Notes: generated by a model not told the origin, from the letters alone. Positions 44,258 to 57,046 are shown, counted from the first letter of the stretch. The stretch: DNA of 64,000 bases from Ampullaceana balthica (GCA_944989445.1 CALYLW010000501.1:249501-313500); one strand, 5' to 3'. Numbers and translations: made by a program.

Positions 44258-47057
44258 CTACGTTGTCAACAATGTTATCTGTGATGACTTCGATACGTCA
44301 CTGAATGTTTTTCCAGGGAATTGTTTCTCAAGGACGCTGCTGCCATCTATGATGTCGAGATATTCATGTTCAAACGCTGAGAGACTCGAGCTAATGTGCG
44401 TAGAGTTATAGAAACCAGACGTTGGAACTATTATACGACTTTGTCCTGACGATCCAGGGAATTGTTTCTCAAGGACGCTGCTGCCATCTATGATGTCAAG
44501 ATATTCATGTTCAGACGCTGAGAGACTCGAGCTAATGTGCGTAGAGTTATAGAAACTGGACGTTGGAACTATTATACGACTTCGTCCTGACGAGCCAGCA
44601 TTCGCATTGAGCACCAAGTCCGGAACAGATTGCACGGAGTACGTTTCAGTGTCTGTAATGACACTGACCCGAGCAACAATGATTCGAGCACGTGACTTGC
44701 TTGGTCTGCAACGTTTTTTGTAAAGTAGAACTGCTGCGATGATTATAGAGAGCAGGGCTGTGAGACCCAAGACAAGGCCTATGACGAGATCATTGCCAAC
44801 ATGAGTAACTTCAGGGCCAGAACTCTTCTTTGTAGAAGTTGTTGCAGTTGAGACACTTGGAGATTGATTTGGTTTTGCCGTTGTTAGCGAAGCGTTAAAT
44901 ACTCTTTGTGAAGTAGTTAAGGTTTGACTTGCAGTATGATTTGCAGTTAACGTTTGTATATTTGTTGGTGTTGCTGTTGAATTTCGTACGTTAGTTGCAG
45001 CTGTGGTTGAGGTTTGCTTTTTAGTCAGAGTTGTTGTCGAGTTTTGTATTTTAATGGTTGCGTTGGTTGGGGTTTGTATTCTTGTAGGTATTAGTGTTTG
45101 GGTTTCTATTATAATTTGTGTTGTTGTTGAGTTTTTTTTATTTTAGTTGGTGTTGTAGTTGGTGGTGGTATAGGTGATGTAATTGAGATTTGTATTGTTG
45201 TAGGTGTTGTTGTTTGGTTTTGTAATTTAGTTTGTGTTACAGTTGAGATTGGTATTTTGCTCGGTAGTGATGTAGTTACTAATGTGCTCATTATAGTTTG
45301 TGTTCTCGTTGTGGATACATTTAGACTTTGAAATGTTGCTGTAGTTTTTGACGTAACTTGCATTTCCGCAGTTGTAGAATAAGTCGACGAACTGAGAATT
45401 TTAAATAATTCAAGTATGCGAATGTCGATATTAAAACTTTCAAAACGTTGAGGATTATATTCTACACAATTATGCTGTTGAGCTAGGTTGTGCCTCTTTC
45501 TTAATTACTTTAAAATCTTTGTCATTGTTTTTAAAATGTTAACGCTTAATTTAACGTTTTGTCTTTAGTTATTCTTGATAACAGCAGATAGCGCTAGGCG
45601 GTAGCCTTTCCTGTTGACAAAAAGAAATATAATCTGTTTATTATGCAATTAACATTAGTAGTAATAACACATTGCGCTCGAGAAGGGGTTACGAAAATAT
45701 TTACACTTAACTATCGAGGTTATAAAAATATTAATGACATGGAAACTAAAACAAGAACTAAAAAGAATCAAAGTATGTTCTTAGTTTTAAGAAAGGCTTT
45801 TGTAAAGATAGAGCCGAAAAACAAGCACATACTATTAACGAGATTAAGCGGGAACAAAGATATAAACAAATAAGTATAATGTATATCATAACATAAAAGT
45901 ACATCTTCATCCGGTTAATAATTCTTTAGGATAAGATGAAGTAATATAATTGAAGTTTTAAAACTATCTTTATAAGATAAAACAGTCTAGCTTTAAAAAG
46001 TTATAACAATATTCATGAAAATTAGTATGAGTTTTCCAACAGCGTTAAAATACATTATATTATATACACAGGCACATATCTTTTCACACGAATTGCATTA
46101 TTTACTAAAAAAATAAAAAGGCCTCATGGAATACTGTCAAAATGCGAGCAATACAATATAAAAATTAAATAATACGTTTGTTCCGAAAAAACTATAATTT
46201 CCTTTTTATATTAAGAATTCTTAAACAACATAAACTATCACTTGAAAAAAAATCAAGAAATCTCTGTTGTACAATGAGATTATTGAACATAGAGATGTCG
46301 TTTAGCACAGTGATTTTTTTTTCATTGACATATTTTCACTACTTTGAAGTTTTATATACCTCAGAATTACGAAAAAACGTAAGATAAAATCCCCTTTTGT
46401 TAAAAAATGATATGTAGTGTTCATGTCTGACGAGAAGTGTGGGAAAACCCCATCAAAAGGAGTCTGCACCTGTACTGAGGTAAGTCCAGCCTCCTGGTGT
46501 ACTAAAATTACATCTTCAGACAACACACCTTTTTTCTCCATCTTGTTAAGGCCATGATTCTGCAGTTTCAGCATCCTTTAGTGCTGGTCAAATACAATTC
46601 GCTTAAGAACGATTTTAACTTCCAGCACGTGACCGATTGACAAAAATAGAAATCAACATCACTTTTTTGTCTTAAGCAAACTATGACATTCTTTTATTGA
46701 TGAAAATTAATTACAACTAAATCCATATAAAATCTACGTTTTTAGTTAAATAAATTATTAGATAATTATGTTGCTATATTTAAACTACCTGAACTCTTTG
46801 TACAGGAAAACGATTAACATAGATGTGTGAGCTGACTTTGGTATTTCCCAAACGTTACAGAAAAGACAGGCATAGAGAGGAAGACCTACATTAGTATTTA
46901 CATCCTGGGTGACTTGTACTTGGTTCATGTAAAACATTTTAAAATCAGGTTTAAAGAACACATCGTGTGTCAAGTAGACACTTGCAATACTAATACCTTT
47001 TAGATTCATCTTTAATAAGTATTTGTTGATAGTATTATAATAAATCCCTGGAAATAA
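44258..47057 (-). pseudogene. Receptor-like gene D: degenerate or mis-assembled paralogue of A-C
   Basis: The large exon reads from about 45460 (HNCVEYNPQRFESFNID, matching the CVE segment of gene A) through a long Thr-rich stalk. After one frame break at an 8-base T run (45132-45139) it continues into a TM helix (LVIGLVLGLTALLSIIIAAV, then KKRCRP) and a tail ending 44258. The tail has a 47-residue tandem repeat (141 bp, about 44316-44598), each unit carrying HEYLDIID. The FxxCxC first half of the ectodomain was not found. A possible upstream exon (47057-46790 minus) has AG/GT borders and ends in phase 2 as in A-C, but lacks an obvious signal peptide at its Met. I infer a pseudogene, or a functional gene damaged by assembly error; the split cannot be settled here. 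Confidence 0.6.
45480..46780. other. Interval inside gene D with no supported exon
   Basis: The missing ectodomain half of D would be expected here. The open frame at 46302-46574 (minus) contains VILVHQEAGLTSVQVQTPFD but shows no resemblance to the A-C ectodomains and no good splice pair. I do not call it. Confidence 0.4.
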
Positions 47058-47059
47058 AG

Positions 47060-47990
47060 AGATGTAAAAACAGTCGTAATGTTTTTAATTTTTAGTATTT
47101 AGTAACACATATTTAGAAAGATAGTTTCTTTTGTAGCCCTATTTTACATACTCAACGTGCTTTGGTGAACAAATTTCTTGTAAAGAAAATAATGTCTTCT
47201 GAAGTCTTTAACATTATTTTTTAAATCATTTTTGTATTCCAGAAAAAAACACAGGCTTTGATTGTTCTATTATAACTTAGGAGCTATGGTTAGGATGAAT
47301 GTATTCCGAGAGCCTTATTTCTGTGAGCACAATTTGTATAAGATTGGATTATTTTTTTTTGGGGGGGGGGTGTATTTTCTCACTCACAGGAGGCTATTTG
47401 AGATACTAACTAGCGGGTGTGATGTGTAAAATTTCGTCATGCAAAATACAATTCGTGGTGCACAATTGATTACATTATTGAGCCTTTAAAACTTGCCTTA
47501 ACGTTAATGCAGAGTGAATTACTGATACAAAATGTATGCAACACCCTAGTTACACTCGTTCTTACTAAACGTCCCTTATGGGTCTGCTGATACATAGAGT
47601 TGGTTGTCTATACTAGAATAAGCGAAGACAATTGATATTTATAACAAATATCTAATGTAATATTATTGTACCAGAATACCCTTGGTAACCTCAACCACTT
47701 TTTTTATATATACAAATGAGTACTATGTCTGTTTTCTTATCGCTAGCAATCAGATATAATTCTGAAGTTTAGTAAAGTAAGAACAAACATGGATCAGCTG
47801 TATTACTCATCTTGTATTTTGATGTCAATTTGCCGACTACTCAATACACACATTTTGAACATTAGTGAATCATTCAAAAGCATTTGCAAAAGAGCATTAA
47901 TATTTTGGCTGTTTCTAAATTTTAAAACATATCAATCGAAAAAAAAACAATTAAATTTATAGCCTTTCACGTACTTTGGCCTTTAAAAAT
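47060..47990. other. Intergenic, nothing recognised
   Basis: AT-rich with a T/G homopolymer tract at about 47351-47370. No gene or repeat recognised. Confidence 0.5.
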
Positions 47991-47996
47991 ATTTTT

Positions 47997-48138
47997 GGGG
48001 CCGTCCATAAAGTACGTCACGCTATTTTTTACCATTTTTAACTCCCCCTCCCCACTCCCCCCTGTCATGTCACAAACTGTCACACTTTCTTAAACTACCC
48101 CCCCCCTCTGGAGCGTGACGTACTTTATGGATGGCCCC
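47997..48138. mobile_element. 142-bp MITE with GGGGCCGTCCATAAAGTACG inverted ends
   Basis: Left end GGGGCCGTCCATAAAGTACG. The right end, reverse-complemented, is GGGGCCATCCATAAAGTACG. C-rich arms with CTCCCC tracts. Short complete relative of the 16.6-kb element. Confidence 0.88.
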
Positions 48139-48715
48139 TTTTATTTATTAGTTTGACAACAGTTTTTAATAAGTTTTACTTCTCATTCTTACTCTAATAT
48201 CAAAGAAAATGTGTCACTTTTGTATTAACGTTTCATTGAGAAAACAATAAATCAAAGTTTTAAAAAAATCTATTCTTCCTTTACTAATGACTATCAGCAA
48301 AAATAACAAGTCTGCTTATTTTCTGTTATCGATTTGGATTTGATGCGAGTCTTAAATATCTGTAGGTAAATAAAGAATCCAATTTTCTTAAATGTTCTAT
48401 GTTTTATGACATTTGGGTAAAAAATTTATGGGAATTGGAATAAATTCTGCCACGTGAGATACAATTTAAGTTTCAAAAATTTATTTTTTTATATACAATT
48501 TTCAAGACAGGGCCGATTAAAATCAATTGTGTACTTTTTACATGAATATATACAATTTAATTTAATGTGAATAACACTTAAGTAAATTTATGTATTTTGC
48601 ATATATTAAACTAATTTGAAAGTTTCATTAAGAACATAATTTGATTATTTACTCATTAAGTTTGGTGTCTTTATTAAATTTAAAAAAAGTATTTGTTTGC
48701 AAATACTTTTTATCA

Positions 48716-48790
48716 GTGGCGTCACTAAGGGTTGCGGTGGGGCGGGTCACCCGGGTGGCACCATCAGGGGGGTGACAACAAAATCTAAAA
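48716..48790. mobile_element. Left end of a CAGTGGCGTCACTA-type MITE
   Basis: CAGTGGCGTCACTAAGGGTTGC followed by GGGTGGCACCATCAGGGGGG, related to the element at 49200-49389. No matching right end was found, so it is probably truncated. Confidence 0.55.
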
Positions 48791-49199
48791 TTTTTACTGT
48801 GGACGATTTCATGTTAAAAAAAAGGAGACGACAATTTTTTTGACCTAGAATGAAATTATTAAATACAATGAAATACGTAAATTATTTTCAAAGGAAAATA
48901 TATCAGTTTTGTCGATTTCGTTTGAAACGATTTTCACTGATAGATCGCTTGATGCGTACGGTCGGCAGCCGAAGTAATTTTATTTTGAACGACTTTGATC
49001 AGAACCGCAAATGCAGCGAAGAATTTTCAACGTTGAAAAACGTCTGGTCTGACCATTATATAGCTGAACAATCGCCTCCAATCTTCATCTGCGCTCTTTT
49101 GTTGTGTGCTATTTTACGGGTCACCATCACGAAATTAATTAGTAAGTTACACTAACGCAACAATTAAAGTAAGAAAAATTACAAAAGGTGTCGCGTTTA

Positions 49200-49389
49200 C
49201 AGTGGCGTCACTAGAGTGGTGCGAGGGGTTCAGACCGCTCAGGGTGAATACATCACAAGCGGTGACACCAAACTGTAACATTCTGTATGTCCCCATTGTT
49301 TGGCATCGGAAGACTCTATGGGTTGAGTCGTTAAGGGGGTGACACCATGAGCTACCGCCCGGGTGACACCAACCCTAATGACGCCTCTG
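49200..49389. mobile_element. 190-bp MITE with CAGTGGCGTCACTAG ends
   Basis: Left end CAGTGGCGTCACTAGAGTGG. The right end, reverse-complemented, is CAGAGGCGTCATTAGGG. The interior carries GGTGACACCATGAGCTACCG, found again at about 57160-57190. No perfect target duplication remains. Confidence 0.75.
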
Positions 49390-50289
49390 CTTTTATTGAT
49401 AATATAGCAGCCAATCACCATTAATTAAGGATCATTATAATATATAAAATATGTAATCACTTGTCCCATCACTAGCCTGGAAATAAACAAATCATCTTAA
49501 AACTATCAAACCATGCCCCCAGCGCCCCTCCCCACACATACACATTACACAAACTCAAGCGTGGAACACTTTCAAAGTTTCAATAGTGCAGTAAATGGTC
49601 AATTTATTAATGTGTAAATTGTCTAATATATTTTATTTTGTTGCGAGACACGTTTCATTTTTTTTACTCTTAGAGGGACAAGTTCCAGAATAAAAGACTC
49701 GAGGGGTATAACTATAGAATTTAAAATGCTAATAACAGTTATTATTATGGTTATGATTAAGAATACATTTATAAAAAAGCAGAACTATTTGGAGGACACA
49801 TTTAAATTTATTGATGAAAGAAATGATAAAACAACCAAAAATTACAATTGAACATATTTTTGAAGAACTTAAGTTGCTATACACTTTTTAATTGGATGTT
49901 TGTTTGAATTATAATGATAATAACAATCACCATTAAAATAATACTACGTAAATAAAGTTGTAAGTATAAAGACATTCAAATCAATAAACATTATTAAACA
50001 AATATATAAATGTAATTATAGTACAAGAACGATAATTTATGTATGTAGGAATTTAATTTAGTTCAATCACTTATATATCACTTATATATCTCATGATGTA
50101 GAAGAAATTCTATCGTCATGTAGATATATATATATCTTAGTGCCCAGGTTAAAAGTCTTCTTTATTTTTCATAACCACAACCGAAGAGATTTTTAGATTA
50201 ATGACGTATGCTGCGAAGGGATATGGTTTGAGGATAAATGTCCAAACAATGTTCATCATGTGTAACCGAATGAACTCAGGTATACGGAT

Positions 50290-50560
50290 TGATTGCATTG
50301 TAAGAAAAACAAGCGAATAGTGTGGTGAAAACAAAAAAATTAAAGCTTTATTAATTAATAGAATAATACACAAGTAGAAGTTTCGGCTTATGTCTTCATA
50401 ATTACAAATAAATGAACACAAATATTTAAAATAAATTTTCTTTTTGTAATACACACTATACAAAGAGAAAATAATGAGTACAGATAAGAAAGAAAAAAAA
50501 AGAAAGATAGATAGACACAATTGCGTTACAAAAATAGATATACATGGAAGAGGAAGGATG
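50290..50560. repeat. Relic of the 63.3-kb foldback family
   Basis: Shares ATTAAAGCTTTATTAATT, a degraded AGTTTCGGCTTATGTCTTCA and ACAAATAAATGAACACAAAT with 57640-57960, and the TTTCGGCT..TG.CTTCAT core with 63285-63640. The ribozyme-like core is no longer intact. Confidence 0.5.
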
Positions 50561-51466
50561 TATCACGAGTTGCAACTACAATCGCAAAAAAAAAGATGTT
50601 ATGTTTTTTATTTAAATGTCTTGTCACAGTCAAATTGTATAAAATTTATATTGATTGTTTGAATGTTTTAAAGTGAGGTGGCTATGCGATGCTGTGGATT
50701 TTATAGGAACATCATGACTTTAGGAAATTTGTGGTCGAAACTTAGATGGTTAAAAAAGAGATTACATATACCGCCAGGAAATATCGTAAATAGGCAAGAG
50801 GGTGGAGAAGGTTGGAGGGTCACGTGGTCTCATAAGTTTAACTGTGTGTGGTGTGAATGAAGCGCCCCGGTCGAATATAAAAAATCTGGTTTCATGTTGA
50901 CTGGCGATGTTTTGAGTTTCATTGACGCTATCAACATTAACCTGCGACTATCAAAACCACAATAAAATATAATCATTATTCCAGGGATAAGTATACATGG
51001 CTGTAGTGTTGAGATCTTTGGATGACATTTTACTACAAGTTAATATACTTCACGCTTTTCATAAGTGCGTTACTTGATGTTACCTTTAGCAAGGTAAATA
51101 ATGTACTTGCCCCCCCCCCTTCCATCGTAAAAAATTGTCTGGATTTGCCTTGTAGAAGGATGTTTAAAAAAAATTTTGAAAAAAATTATTGATTTAAACA
51201 AAATAAAGACTGAAGATAAGCACACGTTTCTTAGGATAATAAAAAATCATGTTAAATTGATAAAATCAAGGATTTTATGAAAAATTCGAAAGAGCTGCAT
51301 ATACCCACAGGATAAATATGTGAGTAATAAAAGAGTAATAGGTAAAGAATAGATGTAAACTTTACATATAAATTGTAATTCCGAACCTTAGAATCTTTAT
51401 AAGGTTCGAGTTTCAAAATCTATATCAAATATTGCATTCAATTATATGTATTTTCAAACAAAAATG

Positions 51467-53325
51467 TTAAACTCTTGCAAGATCATAATCAGACGATACG
51501 GTTATTACATCATCTCCAATGGTACTTGAGTCAGGCTGAGACAATTCATCAGCACAGGAAAACGAACTGGCTACACAATAATCTGTTGATTGGTTGTCCG
51601 TCGTATCGCTACTGGGAAGGTGTTCGTCATTTGTTGGAACTGTTGATGACTTCGTCGAGTCCGATAAACAGTTGTAGGGATGTGTAAATTTTTTTTCCTG
51701 ATCCCCTAAAGTAGCATAGGTGTGTGTCTGCACGTTAGTTGTAGTATCAACATTAGCAGCCACCATGACGTTTTGTGATCCCTTATCGAGTATGCTATTG
51801 GCTAACAGATAATTCAGTGTGGAACTGTCTTGGTTGACGTTATCTTCATCCTGTTCAGTCTTCTTATGGTTAGAGTAAATATCTTCCGTAGATGGATGTG
51901 GTGAAATGTTTTGATGACATTTTATAGTCTTGATATTCTCTGTATGTTTATTTGGGCTGGAATATTTGCTGTTTGAAGCATCAGCGCTATCTGAGAGTGA
52001 AGCAAGACTGTAGACACCATTTGATGGAACGATGTATGAAACACTTGTAACTAATGGGAAAATGTTGGAGTTTGAGAACGTTTCTTTGTCTTCTTGAGAA
52101 AAACATTTCCCATTTGAATATTCCCCTATTTCGTTTTCAGAGTTCAACTTGGAGTTTATTTCACTGTACTGATATTGTGTTTCATTATCAAGTCCGCTGT
52201 TACCATTATCCAACTCTAAATATGCTGAGACATTTGCTCCAGGAAAAAAATCGTTTAAATTACCATTGGCGTAGACAGTTATACTTGAGGCAGTTCTTTT
52301 AAAATCTTTTCGCCTCCTTTTGATAAAAATAACAGTGCCAACACCTATGGCAAGCACTACGACAAAGCCGACGACTATCCCAACGATGATGCCTGTAGTG
52401 TTTAGATTATTGGAGCTTCCAGTAATATTGCTATTACTACCACTGTTATTGAATGAAACTGTGCTGGTAGGAGGTTCGGGCGTAGTATTGAGAAAGGTAA
52501 TAAAGGTTATTTCTGTAGTAGACAACGTTGTTGTTAACTTCGTTGGTTTTGTTGTTGCTGATGTTGTTGTTAAACCTATTGTCGTTGTTATTTTGGACGA
52601 TTTGCTTGTCCTTATTGTTGTTGATAGACAGTTTGCTGGAAGATCTCCTTTATTGATAATATTTTCTGTATTATACGCTACTGAAGCTTCTTCCCATTTA
52701 TTCCAAAGTATCCCAACACAATTTAGATCACATGTAGAAGAATCGTCAATATATATTAAAGTTTGACCATCGTAATTGTTTGTTTGTGAGTTTTTAAGAC
52801 ATGTAATAATTATACTGCTAGAAAATTTACAAGTGAAAATTTTTTTATATCCATATCGTCCTGTTTGTTGAGAAGACTCTGGCATTTCAAAGGTATAATA
52901 CGAATTCCCCCTAGCAGTATAGTTAATGTTAATATTGCATTTTATTGCTGATGAATTACACACGCATTCGGCAAATCTGAAATTAATAAATAATTATAAA
53001 AGTAGATTTCAAATACATTAACTTTGTTTTCTTAACGTGAAAGATGACAATAACTACTCTTTAAAATAATTTTTAAAATCGTTCATCATAACAATAACAG
53101 ATAATGAAACTTTAACTTATCTAAGACAAATTGTCAAAATTTTCAATTAAAGCGAACTAACAACAAACCCTATTTATAAGTATACCTCTTTATGTCAGTT
53201 TCATGGAAATAAACTGTCCGATATCTCCAGTTATAATATGCTGTGATTTCTAAATCTGATCTTGTAATTCCCACCGTGGACATGATTATCATGAAAGGTG
53301 TCCATCTCAAACCACATGGTCTCAT
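51467..53325 (-). CDS. Receptor-like gene B: signal peptide, cysteine-rich ectodomain, Thr-rich stalk, one TM, tyrosine-rich tail
   Basis: Coding exons 53325-53186 and 52976-51467 join in phase 2, giving 549 residues. Exon 1 begins MRPCGLRWTPFMIIMSTVG, a signal peptide. Exon 2 opens RFAECVCNSSAIKC, then FTCKF, ITCLK, STCDLNC and PANC, the same order of cysteines as gene A. A Thr-rich stalk leads to a TM helix (about 242-265: GIIVGIVVGFVVVLAIGVG) very like that of A, then KRRRKD. The tail of about 285 residues has SAYLEL (ITIM consensus), YSEI, YIVP, YATL and YDLA. The stop is at 51467-51469. A and B are closer to each other than to C, judged by the TM and stalk. Function is inferred only as a cell-surface signalling protein. 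Confidence 0.87.
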
Positions 53326-53570
53326 TTTGGTCTTCGCTTACCAACATGCCTAGAACAAAATTTTTACTAAGCTTCATTAGTACAAATCAATTCATTTTTG
53401 AAGAATTAAAATATGAAATATATCCGCAAAGTTACCCTAATCTAAAAAACTGGGTTTTAGAAGACAATAATAAATAAAGGATTACGATCAAGTGGCGTGA
53501 ACAAGAAATGGCCCAAGATTTGTGTAAGCTTGAAATGAATAAAGATCACGTTTGCTAAAGTAATCACAAT

Positions 53571-54044
53571 GCCTTGTCATAATATGGCGGAAATTTATTA
53601 ATAGAAATATTGGGGCTATATATATCTTTTTTAAGGACAAATTTAATAAAAAGTTAATTAAAGATGCCAGTCAATATGTAAATGTAGGTATTATTGAGCA
53701 GGATGTATCATATCAGCTATTTGTTATTTCTTCGTTAATTTAAGACAGCTTATAGGCTTTGTCATTTCTAAAACCGGAAAACGTCATAGCTCAATAAATA
53801 ATGTTCTATTTTTAGATTAAATTTAGCATATTGAAGCATAAATACAGTAGAATCACTATGTTCTCGAAATTGTTAGCATAATAATAAAATTACGAAACTG
53901 TTGTTCCTTTTTCAAGTCCAATAAGCTGTCTTAAATTAACGAAGAATTAACAAATGGCTGATAGGATACATCGCTCTTAATATACCTACATTTACATATT
54001 GACTTGTATCTTTGATTAAATCTTTATGAAATGTGTCCTTAAAA

Positions 54045-54110
<66 letters not shown>

Positions 54111-54325
54111 AATATTTCTATTATTAGATTTCCGTTTCATTATGACAAGGCATATTGGAATTAAAAAAGGAAAAACAGATTTGCAGTTTTACTATGCTAA
54201 CAATTTTGAGAACATAGTGATTCGACTGTGTTTACGCTTCAAAACATTGTTCAGTTAAAAGGTAATCTAAAAATAGAAAATACTCATTGAGCTATGACGT
54301 TTCCAGGTTTTAGAAATGACAAACC
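53571..54325. mobile_element. Nested pair of family F elements, one inserted inverted in another
   Basis: 53571-53757 matches the first half of the 43541-43862 element. 53758-54153 is a complete copy in the opposite orientation (starts GCTTTGTCATTTCTAAAACC, ends TTATGACAAGGC). About 54160-54325 is the second half of the interrupted copy, resuming at TATTGG after TATAGG. The inner copy contains an (AT)n run at 54048-54108. Confidence 0.8.
54048..54108. repeat. (AT)n microsatellite
   Basis: Uninterrupted AT run inside the inverted family F copy. Confidence 0.95.
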
Positions 54326-55059
54326 CAATTTGTGGACTTGTTGTTCGACATTGCAATGGAAATACTCTTACAGCATGCATTAACGTATTTATTATAACAT
54401 CATAACATTTTTAGAGTTGAGTTTACACTACCATTGCCTAAATTTGGCACTGCATTGATCTATTTCAGACATTGTAACATCGATGTCAATTTATTCAATA
54501 AGGTATTTTCTATCCTTCTGAAAATTTTCAAGTCATAAAGACATAAACAGTTATACGGACATGATTGAATTGAAAGCTTAGTGATATTGAAGTTGAATAA
54601 AAACATAGATAAAAAATTCTTAAAAAAGAAGCCATACTCGAGAAATATTTTCATTTATTCTACAAGAACTAATAAAGTAAATATTGACATTTACAATACA
54701 TCGAATAGAGCTTTGTTAATATAAATAAACAACTTACACTAGGAAAAGAGGCATACTGGAATATCATTTATATATGACACCAGCAAGCATACTTGAACAA
54801 AAAGGCACCACGTCCTTAACACAACTTTAAAACTCAATGACGGAGACCCGGATGTAATATACCGCAAGTTATCCTCCAGGCCACAGGTTACAACGTTGAC
54901 TGTCATAGCCACCCCTTATTTAAGCGAGAGTTCTCGCAGCTTAATATTTTAAACATAATGACAATAAAATAAAATAAAATCATAATAATAAATGAACAAT
55001 TAAGACGTATTTAAATCAAAGCTATCGAACTTTAAAATCTAAAGCTGAGTTTAAGTATA

Positions 55060-55400
55060 GACTCTAGAAACTATCTATTTAAGACTGTGTTGAAAAGACA
55101 CATAAAATGGATTTTAAAAAATTCCTTTCTGTACACCTGTTTTAACTGTTGTATATGTTGACATGATTTATATTTAAATAAACCTAACATAGAAGAGAAG
55201 AGTTTTAAAAATTACTCCCCCTCAATCACCCCCATTTCTAATGGGATCATTCATTCTGTGTATACTATAATGTCGTGATATGTTGTAGTTAGGATATGCC
55301 TATAAGTATATTTGTATAAATGTTTTTATGTGAAGCGCTGTGAGCCCAGCCGCTTGATGGGGCACTGCGCTATACAAATCATCAAATTATTATTATGGAC
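55060..55400 (+). mobile_element. LINE 3' end (same family as 26.2 kb)
   Basis: TTTAAGACTGTGTTGAAAAG encodes the FKTVLKRHIK end of the reverse transcriptase. The 3' UTR then has GAAGCGCTGTGAGCCCAGCC, GGGCACTGCGCTATACAAAT and an ATT repeat tail. This is the uninterrupted form of the UTR that carries an R1 insertion at 26.6 kb. Confidence 0.75.
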
Positions 55401-55789
55401 AACACACGTCATTTCACAACCTTATTTGTTTTAGAACCGTCGCTTAAGACCTCATATCATGTGATCATACTCTTACAATTTATCAAATAACAACATTCCA
55501 TTGACTGCTTAGCGAATAAATAATCGTTTTATTGACTGCTGTCGGCCGTTCTATGCCGATACTTTTAAACACATAGAACAGGTAGTTCGAATGGATAAGT
55601 AAAACACAAAGACGAATTAACACTCACTAATTAATTTAAAAACCTATTATTATTATGCTTTTATTTGCAACATTTGATGTTTAGAAGTTTAGCTAGGTGG
55701 TTTTTAAAAAAAAATCTAGACAAAAAAAGTGAATACTTTTTTTTTAATTTTTGGGACAGAGTTGATATCAGGAAGCTGAGTATGCGGCA

Positions 55790-56075
55790 TACTGCTTGTA
55801 TGAAAGATAAGGTCGTTGTATACGATACATTGTTATTGAAAATAATACATGTTGATTGCATATGACACAATTGAGGCTGTATACGATTCATTGTGCTAGT
55901 ATTCGATACATCTTGTTTTATATGGTACATTACGTATGTATAGGAAGATAAATATCTGTGCAAAAGAAACATGGTTGTTGTATAGGATACAAGCTGTTTG
56001 TATAAGAAGCATGACATTTATAAAGCATGAATTATTTTGCATTAGATTCATAATATACATGTTAATCGCGTTTGA
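55790..56075. repeat. Degenerate short tandem repeat
   Basis: Irregular copies of a roughly 20-24-bp unit with a GTATACGATACATTGT-like consensus (TGTATACGATTCATTG, AGTATTCGATACATCT, TGTATAGGATACAAGC). Strongly diverged. The minus open frame over it is only its translation. Confidence 0.65.
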
Positions 56076-56715
56076 AGTAATAAAATAATGTAACAAAAAA
56101 TAATGTAGGTGCATAACTCACTAATCATTTTTGCTGCTAAGTCTTTCTTTGAGTCAGGTTGTTTTTGTTTTTTTATTGATAACTTTTTTTCTACTCTATA
56201 TGTACCTTGTCTTTTTATGTCGTTTTAAAAATTAAGTGCATGACTCTAAATTGATAACTTTTGGTTGTGAAAATTTAAATATTTAAAAAAGCAAATAAAT
56301 TGAAAGTGTGTCTAATAAATGTAATACTTAAATAATATTTAAAATACTTCTTTTTATCGCAATTTTAGAATATTTACATTGATCTGTGATCTTTAAACTT
56401 TGTATTAATGAAAGAAGCGAACTCTGGCAACTAAGCAATTTTAAAAATATTTTTGAAGACATCGCGGGGGAAAAAAATCAGAGAACATCCATCCATACAA
56501 CCACACACAGGATCGCTGAGTAGGAAGATAGCCTGTCTTGAAAGGGAGACGAGCGGGCCAGTTTCCCCGTGTTCTGGAGGTACACACATTATATTCATAG
56601 TTCATTCTTTTTTATTTTGCACTTTGACCTGATTATCGTTTCTTTGCACACTTTGGATCAGTAGTGTAATTATGTTTAAAGTATTTCATTTTAATGTTTT
56701 CTTGAATCGATATCA

Positions 56716-57046
56716 GGGGCCGTCCATAAATGAAGTCACACGATTTTGACCGATTTTCCCCCTACCCGCCTCGTCACACGTCGTCACAAAAATTACCCCC
56801 CTCCCCGCCGCCCCTAAAATATGACGCTTCAAAACTTTGCCCCCCCCTAAAAGCCGTAATTTCTTTTTTAAAATGATCATGTTTCAAATCAATTTATTGT
56901 CATTTGAATAGGAATTTAGTGTAAGGCTGCACCCTAATATCGTAGCACGCCTGAATCCATTTAAACGTTATTAAATAAATTGTTAGCAATCACATATTTG
57001 AGTGGTACTTTTATTTAAAAAGTTTCGCGTTTTGATGTGACGTCAC
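56716..57046. mobile_element. GGGGCCGTCCATAAATG-type MITE, right end lost
   Basis: Starts GGGGCCGTCCATAAATGAAG and is collinear with 16621-16960 to GATGTGACGTCACA. It then breaks into another repeat without its right inverted end. Confidence 0.75.

Noticed and set aside
46302..46574. Candidate ectodomain exon of gene D
   Set aside because: Lacks the cysteine pattern of A-C and has no suitable acceptor/donor pair in phase 2.
48684..48712. Perfect inverted repeat AAAGTATTTG/CAAATACTTT
   Set aside because: Short and AT-rich; could be chance in this base composition and has no associated feature.
50149..50520. Hydrophobic 123-codon minus-strand frame
   Set aside because: Phe/Leu/Ile richness follows from the AT-rich foldback relic; no start context, splice sites or homology.
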